Origin: Pyrenophora tritici-repentis
Lineage: Eukaryota; Ascomycota; Dothideomycetes; Pleosporales; Pleosporaceae
Direction: 5' to 3'
Assembly: GCF_003171515.1 (NCBI RefSeq)
Contig: NC_089390.1
Location: 7,812,001 to 7,876,000, forward strand
Length of the DNA: 64,000 nucleotides
The position numbers were made by a program, and so were the translations under genes. Below, one piece after another: positions 33,472 to 42,941 of this stretch (positions are counted from its first letter, which is position 1; each line of letters opens with the position of its first letter). The notes below the pieces were generated by a model. The model worked only from the letters and a program-made list of their open reading frames with translations, did not search any database and was not told the DNA's origin.

Positions 33472-34078
33472 AGTTGGTGGTGGCTTTGGTGGCGCATGTA
33501 AATATCAAACACATCAAAAGTGATAGTACGCTGGTGACATGGTTGCAGTTGTTGGTTCATGTCTACAAAGGAGCGCGCAAGTGGCTTACAGTATTCTTAT
33601 GTTTCCAGGACAATGGGCCTGGCTCACGACACTGACGCGGTCCTATAACGCACACGAGATGTAGATGCTAGTACCACAAGGAAAATAGCTGACGTTATGA
33701 TTGCGGAACAACAGTGTACCGGGCCTACTGGCAAGGGGCGAGGCAATCAAAAGGTCGTTGAGGCGCACCACGATAAGAAGTCAAAGTGGAGCTGATCAAG
33801 ACGCTAACCAATAGTGGATTAGTCATCTACTGTACCAAGACTACTACTACTGAGTCTATTTCCAGCCCGAACTGATCTCAAAATGAGCATGCAGGCTATC
33901 CTTTTATGTACCAAGAGAAACATCCGCGCTTGTGGTATTGCAACGTTATAAGAGGGTCTGTTCATCAACATACTGACATTGGGCCAATATGAAGTTATCT
34001 GTGTAGAGGAGCTTGCGCATTGTTTGTATTTGACTTGGTTCACTCCAGCTAAGACGTCTAGGCACAATCTCATCACAC
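33472..34078. other. Intergenic between two minus-strand genes
   Basis: Promoter of the DAL81-like gene and 3' flank of the permease gene. Only short frames; an AGATAA-like GATA motif is not obvious here, in contrast to the permease/hydrolase promoter. Confidence 0.4.
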
Positions 34079-35860
34079 CTAAGCTAGTTCCGCTAAGTCC
34101 TTTTCCCTTGCCAGGTATGATTCTTTCGTTGAAGCATCCTCGCCTTCAAGAACCGGCATATCAGTATCTCCTTTCTGTGGTGGATACACAGCGCTTTCGA
34201 TTAGCGCATCAGTCGGCACAGAGATCCAAGTACAAATTACGTAGTGCGTGACGAGTGAAAGAAAACAGCCAAAGATCCAAGCGAAGGTATAGATCTTCCA
34301 AGCGCCGCCGATATCGAGGGTGGTGTTGATGCTTTTCGCAAATCCAGGCAGAAGAGGAGCAAACCCGACGACAAAGGACACGTGTGCCCTCCAATTCCAG
34401 CCTCGATTATACCAGTAGATGCCGCGGTCAGTGTAGAGATGATCCACATTCAGTTTGCTTTTCTTCACCAAATAGTAATCGCATATCATCGTGCCCGCTA
34501 GTGGTCCCATGAGACAGGAGTAACCGCTTAAGAAAGCCAACAAACCCGGAGCATTCTTGATAATCTGCCATGGGATGCTTATGACGCAAAAGATCGAGAT
34601 AATGATATTGGCCCTGAATATGTCGAGATATTCTGGCAGCATACCAGAGAAATCGTTCGCAAATGGGTATGTATCCGCTGCAATCTGGTTGGCAATGGTT
34701 GCAAGGAGGAAGCTGGCGGACACAAAAAACTTTGCGGCTCGCGAATCGAACTTGGCAATAACAGATGGCATATACCATTCGAAGTCGCCCCATAGGTATG
34801 AGTGAGCATCAGTAACAAAAATCGGCGTGAGGGCTCCAAGTGTTCCTATTACCGGAAGTGCCAAAAATTGTTGGTTACCAGCCATTTTGTCCTTACTGAA
34901 CCGTCCAAAATCAGGCATATTGACAGCGAGCGAGGAAAAAAGCCCCATGACCGCGTTGAGACCGGAAAGTGCTGAATATGTGGTTTTCATGTAAGTTGAA
35001 GTTAGCTCCACTTTGCCCTTGATGAGCGGCCCGCCACTGCATATCAAGTCAGCGTTGTCCGTAGGTGACATCACAAAACTGCTTACCCTTTAGTAACAAC
35101 AACCGCCCAAATGAACAAGGCAAGGAATGTAGGAGGAACGATGATAGCTTTGACCCAGAATAAGACCCGCAGCTTGGAGATCGGCATGATCGCGAGCCCA
35201 GTCTGTAAGAACCAGTACAAGAAGAAACAAAGCAATCCAGCGGCTGTCACGACATCAGTAATTTGTCCAGATTTTGCAGCTGGTTATGTCTTACAGTCTA
35301 TACCGGCACTTTCCGGCAAATGATTCGGGAAAGTGATGAAGCTCGGCCAGATGGCCTCAATGCAGCGTTGCAGGTAGTTGCTAGCTTGGACTGTGAGGAT
35401 AGCAGCCCACATCGCGGCAACGAAAGCGCGGATGCAAATGGCCGGGATTGATCCATACATGCCGAAGACACTTCGAACGATGACGGGGAAAGGAACATTA
35501 TACGTCGCACCCATTTTGCCCGTAAGTGTAATCGCCACACTGCAGATGGCGAAGCCGAAGAAGACGATGGGTATAGTTTCTCTGGCCGTGAATCCTAGGG
35601 CCATGACACTGCTGACGGTAGACGCCAACGGAGGAGCCAGCATATCCGAACACCAATATGCCCAATAGTCGATGCCTCCCCAAGTCCGCTCTTCAGGAGG
35701 GACCGGATCCAGGTCTGGCAATCAGTCAATCGTCAGACAGACTTCCCCAATTGTAAGTTCCTCACATACCTTTGTTAGACCAGCGTGAGCCATACTTCCC
35801 ACTCTTGAATGGAACTCTGCGATGGAGGTGAGGTGCGAGCTTCGCCTTGAGTACAGACAT
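34079..35860 (-). CDS. NCS1-family nucleobase/ureide permease
   Basis: Four exons, complement of 34079-35036, 35087-35243, 35295-35714 and 35770-35860, give 541 residues with about 12 predicted membrane segments. It is a proton symporter of the plasma membrane related to uracil, allantoin and uridine permeases (Fur4/FurD/FurA/FurE). Family marks: KYGSRWSNKDLDPVPPEERTW before the first helix, WGGIDYWAYWCSDMLA in the first helix, GATYNVPFPVIVRSVFGMYGS, and CIRAFVAAMWAAI, then LPVIGTLGALTPIFVTDA and NAPGLLAFLSGYSCLMGPLAGTMICDYY, where the Pro-Leu-Ala-Gly and Asp-Tyr-Tyr end is typical. Substrate cannot be read from sequence: uracil, allantoin, hydantoins or related ureides are possible. All introns are GT/AG and restore frame; one is only 51 bp. 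It is divergent from the fusion hydrolase, with a shared promoter, so both are probably co-regulated. Confidence 0.88.
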
Positions 35861-36469
35861 GGTCAGGTCGGCAGCGGGAGTAACGAGAGGAATAATTTAT
35901 CTATCACTTCACATGAACTCAAGGCTCTACACGATACATTAATACCATAGCCCGGCCAGATCATGCCCGGGATCACCTCCGGAAATTCAACGTTCATGAG
36001 TTCCTCGGGCCAGTTGGAGGTTATCAAGATATAAGCCTCCGGCGCGCAAGGAGACGCGCGGAGACGTATAAGCGTCAGTAGCACAATCAGTGGAAGTACG
36101 CATTTTCCCAAGTACGGCCGGTCTCGCAGCGGGGTTAGATACGATGAAGTGTAAGCCACCCGTTGCCCTCGGGGTAGCTTATCAGTAAGTGATACTAAGC
36201 CCGAATGGGAGTTGGTGCATCTTTGATAAGGAACCTTGAATCTCGCGCCGCCGCCCGCCGTAGGCCCGCCCAATTCGCCGTTTACGGCGAACCTCGAGAA
36301 CGCAACAGTTGTCGGATATATTGAACGTAGTGGAAATGGCGTATCATTGCGCAGTCGGCGTTGGCTGTGATTTCTTTCTCACGAATTCAATTTGAAACTG
36401 ATAAATCTGCCCACATCTGCTTAAACTCTTCTGGCCAACAGGTCCTTCACACTTCACACCGTAGGCAAA
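35861..36469. promoter_or_regulatory. Shared divergent promoter with five GATA motifs
   Basis: Between the permease and hydrolase start codons there are AGATAA (as TTATCT) at 35897-35902 and TGATAA on either strand at 36021-36026, 36179-36184, 36224-36229 and 36399-36404. About one HGATAA would be expected by chance in this length. HGATAR is the target of AreA/NIT-2-type GATA factors that open nitrogen-catabolic genes when good nitrogen is lacking. The two sites at 36179 and 36224 are 45 bp apart, like the paired sites often seen in such promoters. Confidence 0.6.
36274..36291. promoter_or_regulatory. Perfect inverted repeat TTCGCCG-N4-CGGCGAA, candidate Zn2Cys6 site
   Basis: Seven-base arms around TTTA, with CCG and CGG half-sites spaced by four bases, the layout expected for a dimeric binuclear-cluster protein. 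It lies inside the shared promoter, about 180 bp before the hydrolase start. The neighbouring DAL81-like regulator or another Zn2Cys6 factor is the natural candidate to bind it. Confidence 0.5.
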
Positions 36470-38662
36470 ATGGCAAAGATGGCATCTGATTCGACCGTCC
36501 TCTCTTTTGATGCGAAGCCATACGCATTTTCTTTCCCTTTGGCTCATACTGCATTGCTCATTATTGATATGCAGCGCGACTTCTTGCTGGCCAAGGGCTT
36601 TGGCGAGATACAAGGCGGGAACTTGAAAGCCGTCCAGGCTTCAATCGCCCCTACCAAGAGACTCCTTGAAGCGTGTCGGGGCGCGGGGATGGCAATCTTT
36701 CATACTCGCGAAGGCCACAAACCGGACCTCTCAGACTGCCCTTCGGCAAAGCTAATCAGGCAAGAAGCTGCGCCTGGTAACACACAACACAAGCTAGTCA
36801 TCGGCGACAAAGGAGAGCTAGGTCGCCTACTTACTCGCGGAGAGCATGGCCACGATATTATAGATGAGTTAAAACCAATTCCCGGAGAGGTAGTCATCGA
36901 CAAACCCGGCAAAGGCTCTTTTTGGAATACGACCATCTTTCATCAACTCAAAGCGAGAGCCATTACACATTTGATCGTTTCTGGCGTCACCACTGAATGC
37001 TGCTTCGCTACAACGATACGAGAAGCCAATGATCGCGGCTTCGAATGCTGTGGGATTGAGGAAGCCACTAGTGGATACAATGATGCCTGCTTCAAGGAAA
37101 CGACATTGGATATGATACATTGGTCCCAAGGTCTATTTGGCTTCATCGGTTGTTTGGAGCCTTTGCTGGGAGCTCTTGCGCACGTTTCAACCAAGAAAAT
37201 CCAAGTCGCTTCGACACCTCCCCAGACACCACGTACATTTGATGGTGATCTCACCATACCTGCTCTACAACAGGCCTACAAGAATGGTCTTTCGCCAGTA
37301 ACGGTTTCTGAGGCAATCTACGACAAGATTAAAGAATATCAAAAGATAGACTCGGCAGTATGGATTCATCTTCAGCCACGTGAAGCCATTCTGGAGGCCG
37401 CAAGGCGACTGGAGCTGGAGTATCCCGACCGGAGTGCTCTTCCGCCATTATTCGGCGTGCCATTCAGTGCTAAGGACAGCATTGACGTTGCTGGTATTCC
37501 TACTACAACTGCATGTCCACCACTTACTCATGTACCATCGGTCTCTGCTCCCGTCTATGAGAAAGTCATGGCAGAAGGTGCCTTGTTTGTTGGAAAGACC
37601 AACTTAGATCAGTTGGCTACTGGCCTTGTGGGATGCCGAAGCCCTTACGGCATCCCTCACTCAGTATATCACAAGGATTATATAAGCGGCGGGTCAAGCA
37701 GCGGAAGCACAGTGTCAGTCGGAGCTAGCCTCGTATCCTTCTCGCTAGCGACAGACACGGCTGGATCAGGAAGAGTTCCTGCTGGCTTCAATGGCATTGT
37801 TGGATACAAGCCTACGCGCGGGACCATCTCATTCCGTGGCATCACCCCAGCTTGTCTATCTCTAGACTGCATTGCGCTGTCCACCAAGACTGTGTCTGAT
37901 GCTCGAACGGTATGGCAAATACTTGAAGGTCACGACCCACTCGATCCCTACGCAAAACCCCAAATAGCCTTTGAGCGTCACATAAACAGTATTGGGCCGC
38001 AATCGCGTACCTTCAAGTTTGGCGTTCCCCCTCCTGAGGCACTGGCAATCTGCTCAACACCTGCTCGTCGCATGTTCAACGAAACAATATTAAGACTCCA
38101 GAAGATGGGTGGAGTCCTCACGCAGATAGACTGGTCACCATTTCAGAAAGCCGGACAACTGCTCTACGATGGAACGTTCGTCTCCGAACGCTTGGCGTCT
38201 CTACCCGACGACTTCCTGGGGAAGAACCGCTCAGCCCTACACCCAGTGACTGTCCAGCTTATGGATGCTGTCACGGACCGAAAGAGCTCAGCCGTAGATG
38301 CATATCGCGATCTACAAGCCAAAGCTCTCTACACACGACAAGCGGAACAGGTGTTTGCATACTCGGCCTCGGGTGTGGATGTCATTGTTGTACCCACGGC
38401 GCCTACACATTGGAAAATAAAAGAAGTGCTTGCTGATCCCATCAGAAAGAACAGTACACTGGGTGAGTTTACGCATTGTGGAAATGTGTTGGACTTGTGT
38501 GGTGTTGCTGTTCCCGCAGGTACATATCCTGTTGCAGAGTTGAGTGGTCAAGAGACGGATGAGGGTGTGTTGCCGTTCAGCATAACATTGCTAAGTGGCT
38601 CTAGACTTGATGCTGAGCTGCTGGAGATTGCGAGAAGATTCGAAAAGAGTTTTACGCAGTGA
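36470..38662 (+). CDS. Fusion of biuret-hydrolase-like isochorismatase and allophanate-hydrolase-like amidase domains
   Basis: Single exon, 730 residues. Residues 20-240 are an isochorismatase-like cysteine hydrolase with Asp33 (LLIIDMQRDF), Lys145 (IDKPGKGSF) and Cys178 (GVTTECC) as the probable triad. Around these it carries the marks of the biuret-hydrolase/ureidoacrylate-hydrolase group: FHTREGHKPDLSDCP, LLTRGEHGHDIIDEL, TIREANDRGFEC. Residues 255-730 are an amidase-signature domain with Lys335, cis-Ser409 (GGSSSGS) and nucleophile Ser433 (DTAGSGRVPA); the segment KPTRGTISFRGITPACLSLDC resembles allophanate hydrolase (AtzF/Dur1 N-terminal part), not a general amidase. The AtzF C-terminal domain is absent. 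If both assignments hold, domain one would release ammonia from biuret to give allophanate and domain two would hydrolyse allophanate to ammonia and carbon dioxide. Ureidoacrylate or another ureide as first substrate cannot be excluded. A second ATG three codons in is possible. Confidence 0.85.
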   Translation: MAKMASDSTVLSFDAKPYAFSFPLAHTALLIIDMQRDFLLAKGFGEIQGGNLKAVQASIAPTKRLLEACRGAGMAIFHTREGHKPDLSDCPSAKLIRQEAAPGNTQHKLVIGDKGELGRLLTRGEHGHDIIDELKPIPGEVVIDKPGKGSFWNTTIFHQLKARAITHLIVSGVTTECCFATTIREANDRGFECCGIEEATSGYNDACFKETTLDMIHWSQGLFGFIGCLEPLLGALAHVSTKKIQVASTPPQTPRTFDGDLTIPALQQAYKNGLSPVTVSEAIYDKIKEYQKIDSAVWIHLQPREAILEAARRLELEYPDRSALPPLFGVPFSAKDSIDVAGIPTTTACPPLTHVPSVSAPVYEKVMAEGALFVGKTNLDQLATGLVGCRSPYGIPHSVYHKDYISGGSSSGSTVSVGASLVSFSLATDTAGSGRVPAGFNGIVGYKPTRGTISFRGITPACLSLDCIALSTKTVSDARTVWQILEGHDPLDPYAKPQIAFERHINSIGPQSRTFKFGVPPPEALAICSTPARRMFNETILRLQKMGGVLTQIDWSPFQKAGQLLYDGTFVSERLASLPDDFLGKNRSALHPVTVQLMDAVTDRKSSAVDAYRDLQAKALYTRQAEQVFAYSASGVDVIVVPTAPTHWKIKEVLADPIRKNSTLGEFTHCGNVLDLCGVAVPAGTYPVAELSGQETDEGVLPFSITLLSGSRLDAELLEIARRFEKSFTQ

Positions 38663-39774
38663 AACGTACTATCACTTTTCACAGAAGGGATGTCTCTCGT
38701 GATGTGATTTACTGTACGACTGGGAAGTCCACCTTTGAGCTTGACAGACTCAACATGATACAAGATGTTTTATGTCTCTTAGTTCATGTTCAAATAGCAT
38801 TTAAATATATCCAGTCGCTTCTCTGACTTCAAGTATTCCCAAGACATACTGTGGTTCGTAGCAAAATCTCTTACTCGGTCTCTTATTCGCTCCAAACCAC
38901 CCTCCAAGGATGCTATATAAGGTAAGTCTACAGCTTCTGTATTTTATAGATCACTCACTGCAGTATCCATCAGACTCCAAGAACACAGATCATGATGACC
39001 TCCACACTAGCAAGCCAATACAACAGCCACTGCTTCCTCCGCGTCATAGAAGACATGCCTTTAGAAGGCGACCTGGCAATGCAAAACCCGACGAACCGCT
39101 ATGATGTGGCAACGACACAATATGAATCACAAGAGAAACTAACTGTAAGCTCAACCGTGTTTGCGGCCAAGTATGGCACCCATATCTTCCTAAACAAGAT
39201 CTCGCGTTCATCACCTTGTCGGAAAGACCTCTCGCAGCCTCATCTTGTACCCACTGCTTACAGCAAGACTTCCCGGGCCCGCGAAGACCATGCCTCATTC
39301 TTAATTTCTTTCCCCCCACCTCCCCCCACCACGCCCTACCATCCCACCCCTCCTCTCACCCATTCGCACCTCGACTTCTCAGACCCAGACCATCACAACG
39401 TCGACTAACTAGACCTAGCCGTACACTTCCCAACAATGACATCAACACATTTCTGTGCTTCCATCGCAAAGCCGGCAGGAACAAGAAGAACCGAGTGCGA
39501 CGAACACCACTGCCTATCAGAACCAACCACGCTGGAGCGCACGGTCAGAATCAAAACGCAGGACAGGACCCATCTGGCATTCCAACGTGTAGATTTGGGA
39601 GTCAGCGGCCGTTGGTTCATCCGCGGGATAATGTTAGGAGCCGTGTATGTTGGTACCATGGAGCGAGCTGGAAACACTCGTGGATGAGGCGGCTGCCGTG
39701 TCAGAGAACGCCAATTTGGGGATCGAGTTGGGTGATGGAGGGGTGCGGAGTTTACTAGGGGGAGAAGTTAGCAA
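38663..39774. other. Downstream region with unrecognised short frames
   Basis: Plus-strand frames at 38992-39408 (starting MMTSTLASQYNSHCFLR) and 39436-39687 are open and partly low complexity, with a Pro-rich stretch near 39310-39350. They might be exons of a small gene but I recognise no family, and no clear intron joins them. Otherwise 3' flank of the fusion hydrolase. Confidence 0.35.
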
Positions 39775-39881
39775 CTGGGTGTCATAAAACACTTGACATA
39801 CTGGTGTACAATGGTCACACTAGTCGCCAGATACGTCTATTAGGTGCTTACCCACACTGTCAAGTATTTAATGACACCTAG
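39775..39881. mobile_element. MITE-like element with 24-bp terminal inverted repeats
   Basis: The left end starts CTGGGTGTCATAAAACACTTGACA and the right end, read on the other strand, starts CTAGGTGTCATTAAATACTTGACA; 21 of 24 positions agree. The 59 bp between the arms are unrelated to each other and non-coding. Total length 107 bp fits a small DNA-transposon relic. No clear target-site duplication is visible. Confidence 0.55.
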
Positions 39882-40249
39882 GTGATTGCGTCTAGACTTT
39901 TGTATTAGTCGATAATGTCTTTTTCATTTTTGTTGTATGGCTGCTTTCCTTTTACGTTTTATATCTTATTGTTATATTATTTATTAGATACTTGTTTATC
40001 TGCTGGAAAACTCCTAGTCCATCAATGCAGCGCACACTGTATCTCTCCACAGTCCAGGAGGAAAAACACGCGGTATTTCAAACATGTAACACATTGTTAA
40101 TATACATATCGCAGACGTTGCTTGCCAGGAAGAAATAAGTGTACTGATTTCGTGCAAAGATAGAAGAAGAAAGTCTGAACTGCCATCCGTCCTCCCCGAC
40201 AATCCCCTGGTAACGCCGGTAAGTCTACTCGCACCTAATGCAGCATATC
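39882..40249. other. AT-rich gap
   Basis: AT-rich sequence with long T tracts (39900-40010) and no coding frame of note; probably 3' flank of the minus-strand gene that ends at 40250. Confidence 0.4.
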
Positions 40250-41078
40250 CTAGTCCCTGTGCGGAACCAGCATTTCGTCCCAAGAGCGTAGATCCGAGAT
40301 TATATCATCCCAGCTGGTGTTGCGAATCTCTTCATACTCTTCTGGTGTGGATGACCATCGCAGAGAGGGCTCTCTCACAGCCATCTGCGCTCCCTCCTCT
40401 GCTTCCTTCGCCGCTAGCTTCTCAGGGCGAGGACTCCCCCTCAATGCGATTTGTACTGGACCCACACTGATCTATCGAATGGTTTCCCCTGTTTCTTTTT
40501 GCCCATGCACGGGCTCGGCACATCTTTGTTGATGTGCTTCGATGCTTCTAACTGCTTGAGGTCGAGAAGATCCTGGCTAGTCATTGGAACTTTGTAGTTC
40601 ATAAGTGTACCCTGAACATCTTGGTTCTCGCCATTGACAGCTTTTTTTGTGAGGGTAGTAGCTCCAGCCGCCGTCGCTTGGCTGACTGGAGGTCGTTGAT
40701 GATGTCTCGGTCTTGGCGTCTCTTGAGACCTGCGGTGGTGTTTGATCCGTTCACTGTCTGTAGCTGTTCCTTCGACAATAACTCGAACTTGCCGAGTGTG
40801 CTCCATACTGCGTAGCCGCACACAGTAATGTTTTTCGCTGATATGACTGCTGGTGTGGCCTTGTCTGCAATCTCAGCGCACACGGTATCATAGATGATAT
40901 CCTTTCCCGTGTGCTGCTTGTCGTTAGAGCGGTATACTGACCGCAGCACACTGGGCTGGGTCTTATCCTTGTGGTTGCTTGATGGGTAGTACGTGACGTT
41001 GATAGTATCGCCATGGGAGTCTTTTGCCAGAGCCATGAAACGGCCCTCGAATCTTAACGTCTGTCGGTCTGCAGCCAT
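40250..41078 (-). CDS. Unrecognised small lysine-rich protein, gene structure uncertain (possible pseudogene)
   Basis: Three minus-strand frames in succession look coding. The first begins with an ATG at 41078 (MAADRQTLRFEGRFMALAK) and runs to a basic cluster KRRQDRD/AKRRRLELL; the second carries GTLMNYKVPMTSQDLLDLKQLEASK; the third ends EEYEEIRNTSWDDIISDLRSWDEML. The last change of frame can be explained by a 50-bp intron (40418-40467, donor GTGTGG, acceptor GAGAAG). The first needs either a weak 44-bp intron (GTCTCA...CTCCAG) or a one-base slip in a run of seven A residues (40642-40648 on the opposite strand). I recognise no domain; the composition suggests a nuclear protein. Short tandem repeats lie immediately upstream and a pseudogene beyond, so decay is possible. 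Confidence 0.4.
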
Positions 41079-41091
41079 GGCGAGCGCGATA

Positions 41092-41208
41092 AGTTCCCTA
41101 TATCTTTAAAAAACATCGATAATGCGATGAGTTTCGTGTATCCTTGAAACAACATTGGAACTGCGGGAAGTTTCGTGTAGCTTTAAAACAACATCGGTAA
41201 TGCAGGGG
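41092..41208. repeat. Three tandem copies of a 38-40 bp unit
   Basis: Units begin AGTT(C/T)C and contain TATC(C/T)TT(T/G)AAA(A/C)-like and ACAT(C/T)G sequence, at about 41092, 41130 and 41169. They end close to the ATG of the minus-strand gene at 41078, so they occupy its immediate leader or promoter. A fourth partial copy (AGTTCTAAAGTTCCC) follows. Confidence 0.65.
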
Positions 41209-41433
41209 AGTTCTAAAGTTCCCTCTTTTGCAGTCGGAACTCCCATGATCTCAGTTAGATATATTCGCGAGCGGAAAATTAGTATACGTATACAACCTTG
41301 TCTTGCGGAAAACGTATGACCCTATCGGTGCACTGCACAGTCAAGCCCGGATTTCAACAGGGGGTGAGGTGTGCGACCTAGCCGGCCGCGGTGAACGACC
41401 GGTCCAACTCGCCGCTCCTACTAGTGACCAGGA

Positions 41434-42150
41434 TTACGGATTATTATCCTGCCTATGAGAAAGGCTTTTCGCAGTGGCCGAATGCTCTTTGCTTGTCAAC
41501 TCAACGTCGAAGCGGAGCAACTCGAGGCCCATATTCTCTCGAAAGGCAACCTCCAGAACGCCGAGCGTACACAAGATCACTGAGGAAACAATGAACTTGC
41601 CTTCTTGCTTGCTGAGGTGTTCGGAAATGAACTTAATGGAGAGGTCGATCCGAGATGACGACAATCTCTTGAGGGCGCCCATGAACGACTTTCTCTTGGC
41701 CTGGAGTATTTATTGTATCTGGGTCGGCAGAAACGTCGGTGTATCTTCGAGCAGCTCATCAACTGCAACAAGAGCTTCTTCCTCTTTGATGTCTCTGTCC
41801 GTTTCGCCCTGCTCGCCGTACCTGGCTGTGGGTAGCCCTGCGTAGAGTATGTCTTGTGCGACATGTGCTCTCGATGACTGTAGTAGTGTTGATATTCTGT
41901 CACCCTCACTGTGATGTGTAAATTTCTTTAGTGGGTCGGTGACGCGCCTCTGTAGATCTTGTGGGACATACAAGGAGGAAACCCCCCTTGCATATCTTCA
42001 TCTCACTTGAAAACTACTTCTTCGCGCAGATCTCAGTTGATATTGAACGCTCAAGATGCGTTTTCAGTGTGACGAAGACGGCGGTCGCGATAGTCCCATG
42101 CCGTATGCGAGTAGTACGTTCACCTCGTAGTATCGTTGTACGTCCTCATG
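41434..42150 (-). pseudogene. Decayed gene of unknown family
   Basis: A minus-strand reading frame with coding-like sequence is broken at least three times: a TAG at 42014-42016, a frame change near a six-base C run (41982-41987), and a TAA at 41710-41712. Parts before and after each break read naturally, for example VFVTLKTHLERSIS, then RRVTDPLKKFTHHSEGDR, DILYAGLPTARYGEQG, and after the TAA FMGALKRLSSSRIDLSIKFI. Both stops can arise from CAA or CAG by one C-to-T change, the kind caused by repeat-induced point mutation or cytosine deamination. The TAA could be hidden by a weak 63-bp in-frame intron (acceptor CTCCAG), but the other two breaks remain. No family recognised. Confidence 0.55.
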
Positions 42151-42941
42151 ATATGATGTGATCGTAGTCAGATGATTATTACCTTGGTGTAGCCACAAGA
42201 CTGCGTGATTGAAGTTTTCAAACGTTCTTTTGTCGCCACGTCTTGGATACTAAAATGGCTCATGTATTCTGCTGAGGTAGTTGCGAGGATTCAATCAACG
42301 GCGTGGAGTTGATATGGTCGGAGTTGGTTAGGTATCTAGCCCCCCCGATCAGAGCTTTTTTCATTTTTTCGCGTTTGCCTGCACTTCTGGTCTTCCTCTT
42401 TCTTGTCTTCCCCTCTCCCCCCAACCCGACGTATCCCCTGTGCTCACTGCGTCGTGACGGTACTATTTGAGATGTTGTTCGAAGTGAGATAATAGATTGG
42501 ATCAAAAACTATGGGTTAAATTTGAAGAAACACAGCTTTTCAGGTTTTTGAGCAAGCAAGCAAGCAGGTGAAGGTAGACGGGTTTTCTGGTACTAGCGCC
42601 TTGGTAAGGTCACGTGATGGTATTGCCCTACGCGAGACATCTGTAACGGGCAGAGTGCTGTAAGAAGCAGGAATAGGCCTTTGCTTAGTACTTAGGAATG
42701 TAAGATGTTATTCAACAGACACGTGACTGCAATAGCGGCCATGTACACGTTCAGTATCACATTCACGCAGAAAAGGCCCATTTCCCTCTACATGTCAAAT
42801 TAAATGCATCCGCGACAGGACATGTGACATGACCAACAATCCACATTTGCAGAACAGAGATAGTTTAATTTATCAAAGTATAAATATGAAACCACCAAAA
42901 CTTATTGTTCAAAACACCCTTCCTCTTGTCCCACTCCTGCA
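42151..42941. other. Gap without a gene
   Basis: Only short frames. It probably holds the 3' flank of the minus-strand membrane protein gene that ends at 42942. A T-rich and CT-rich tract lies at 42350-42425. Confidence 0.4.
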
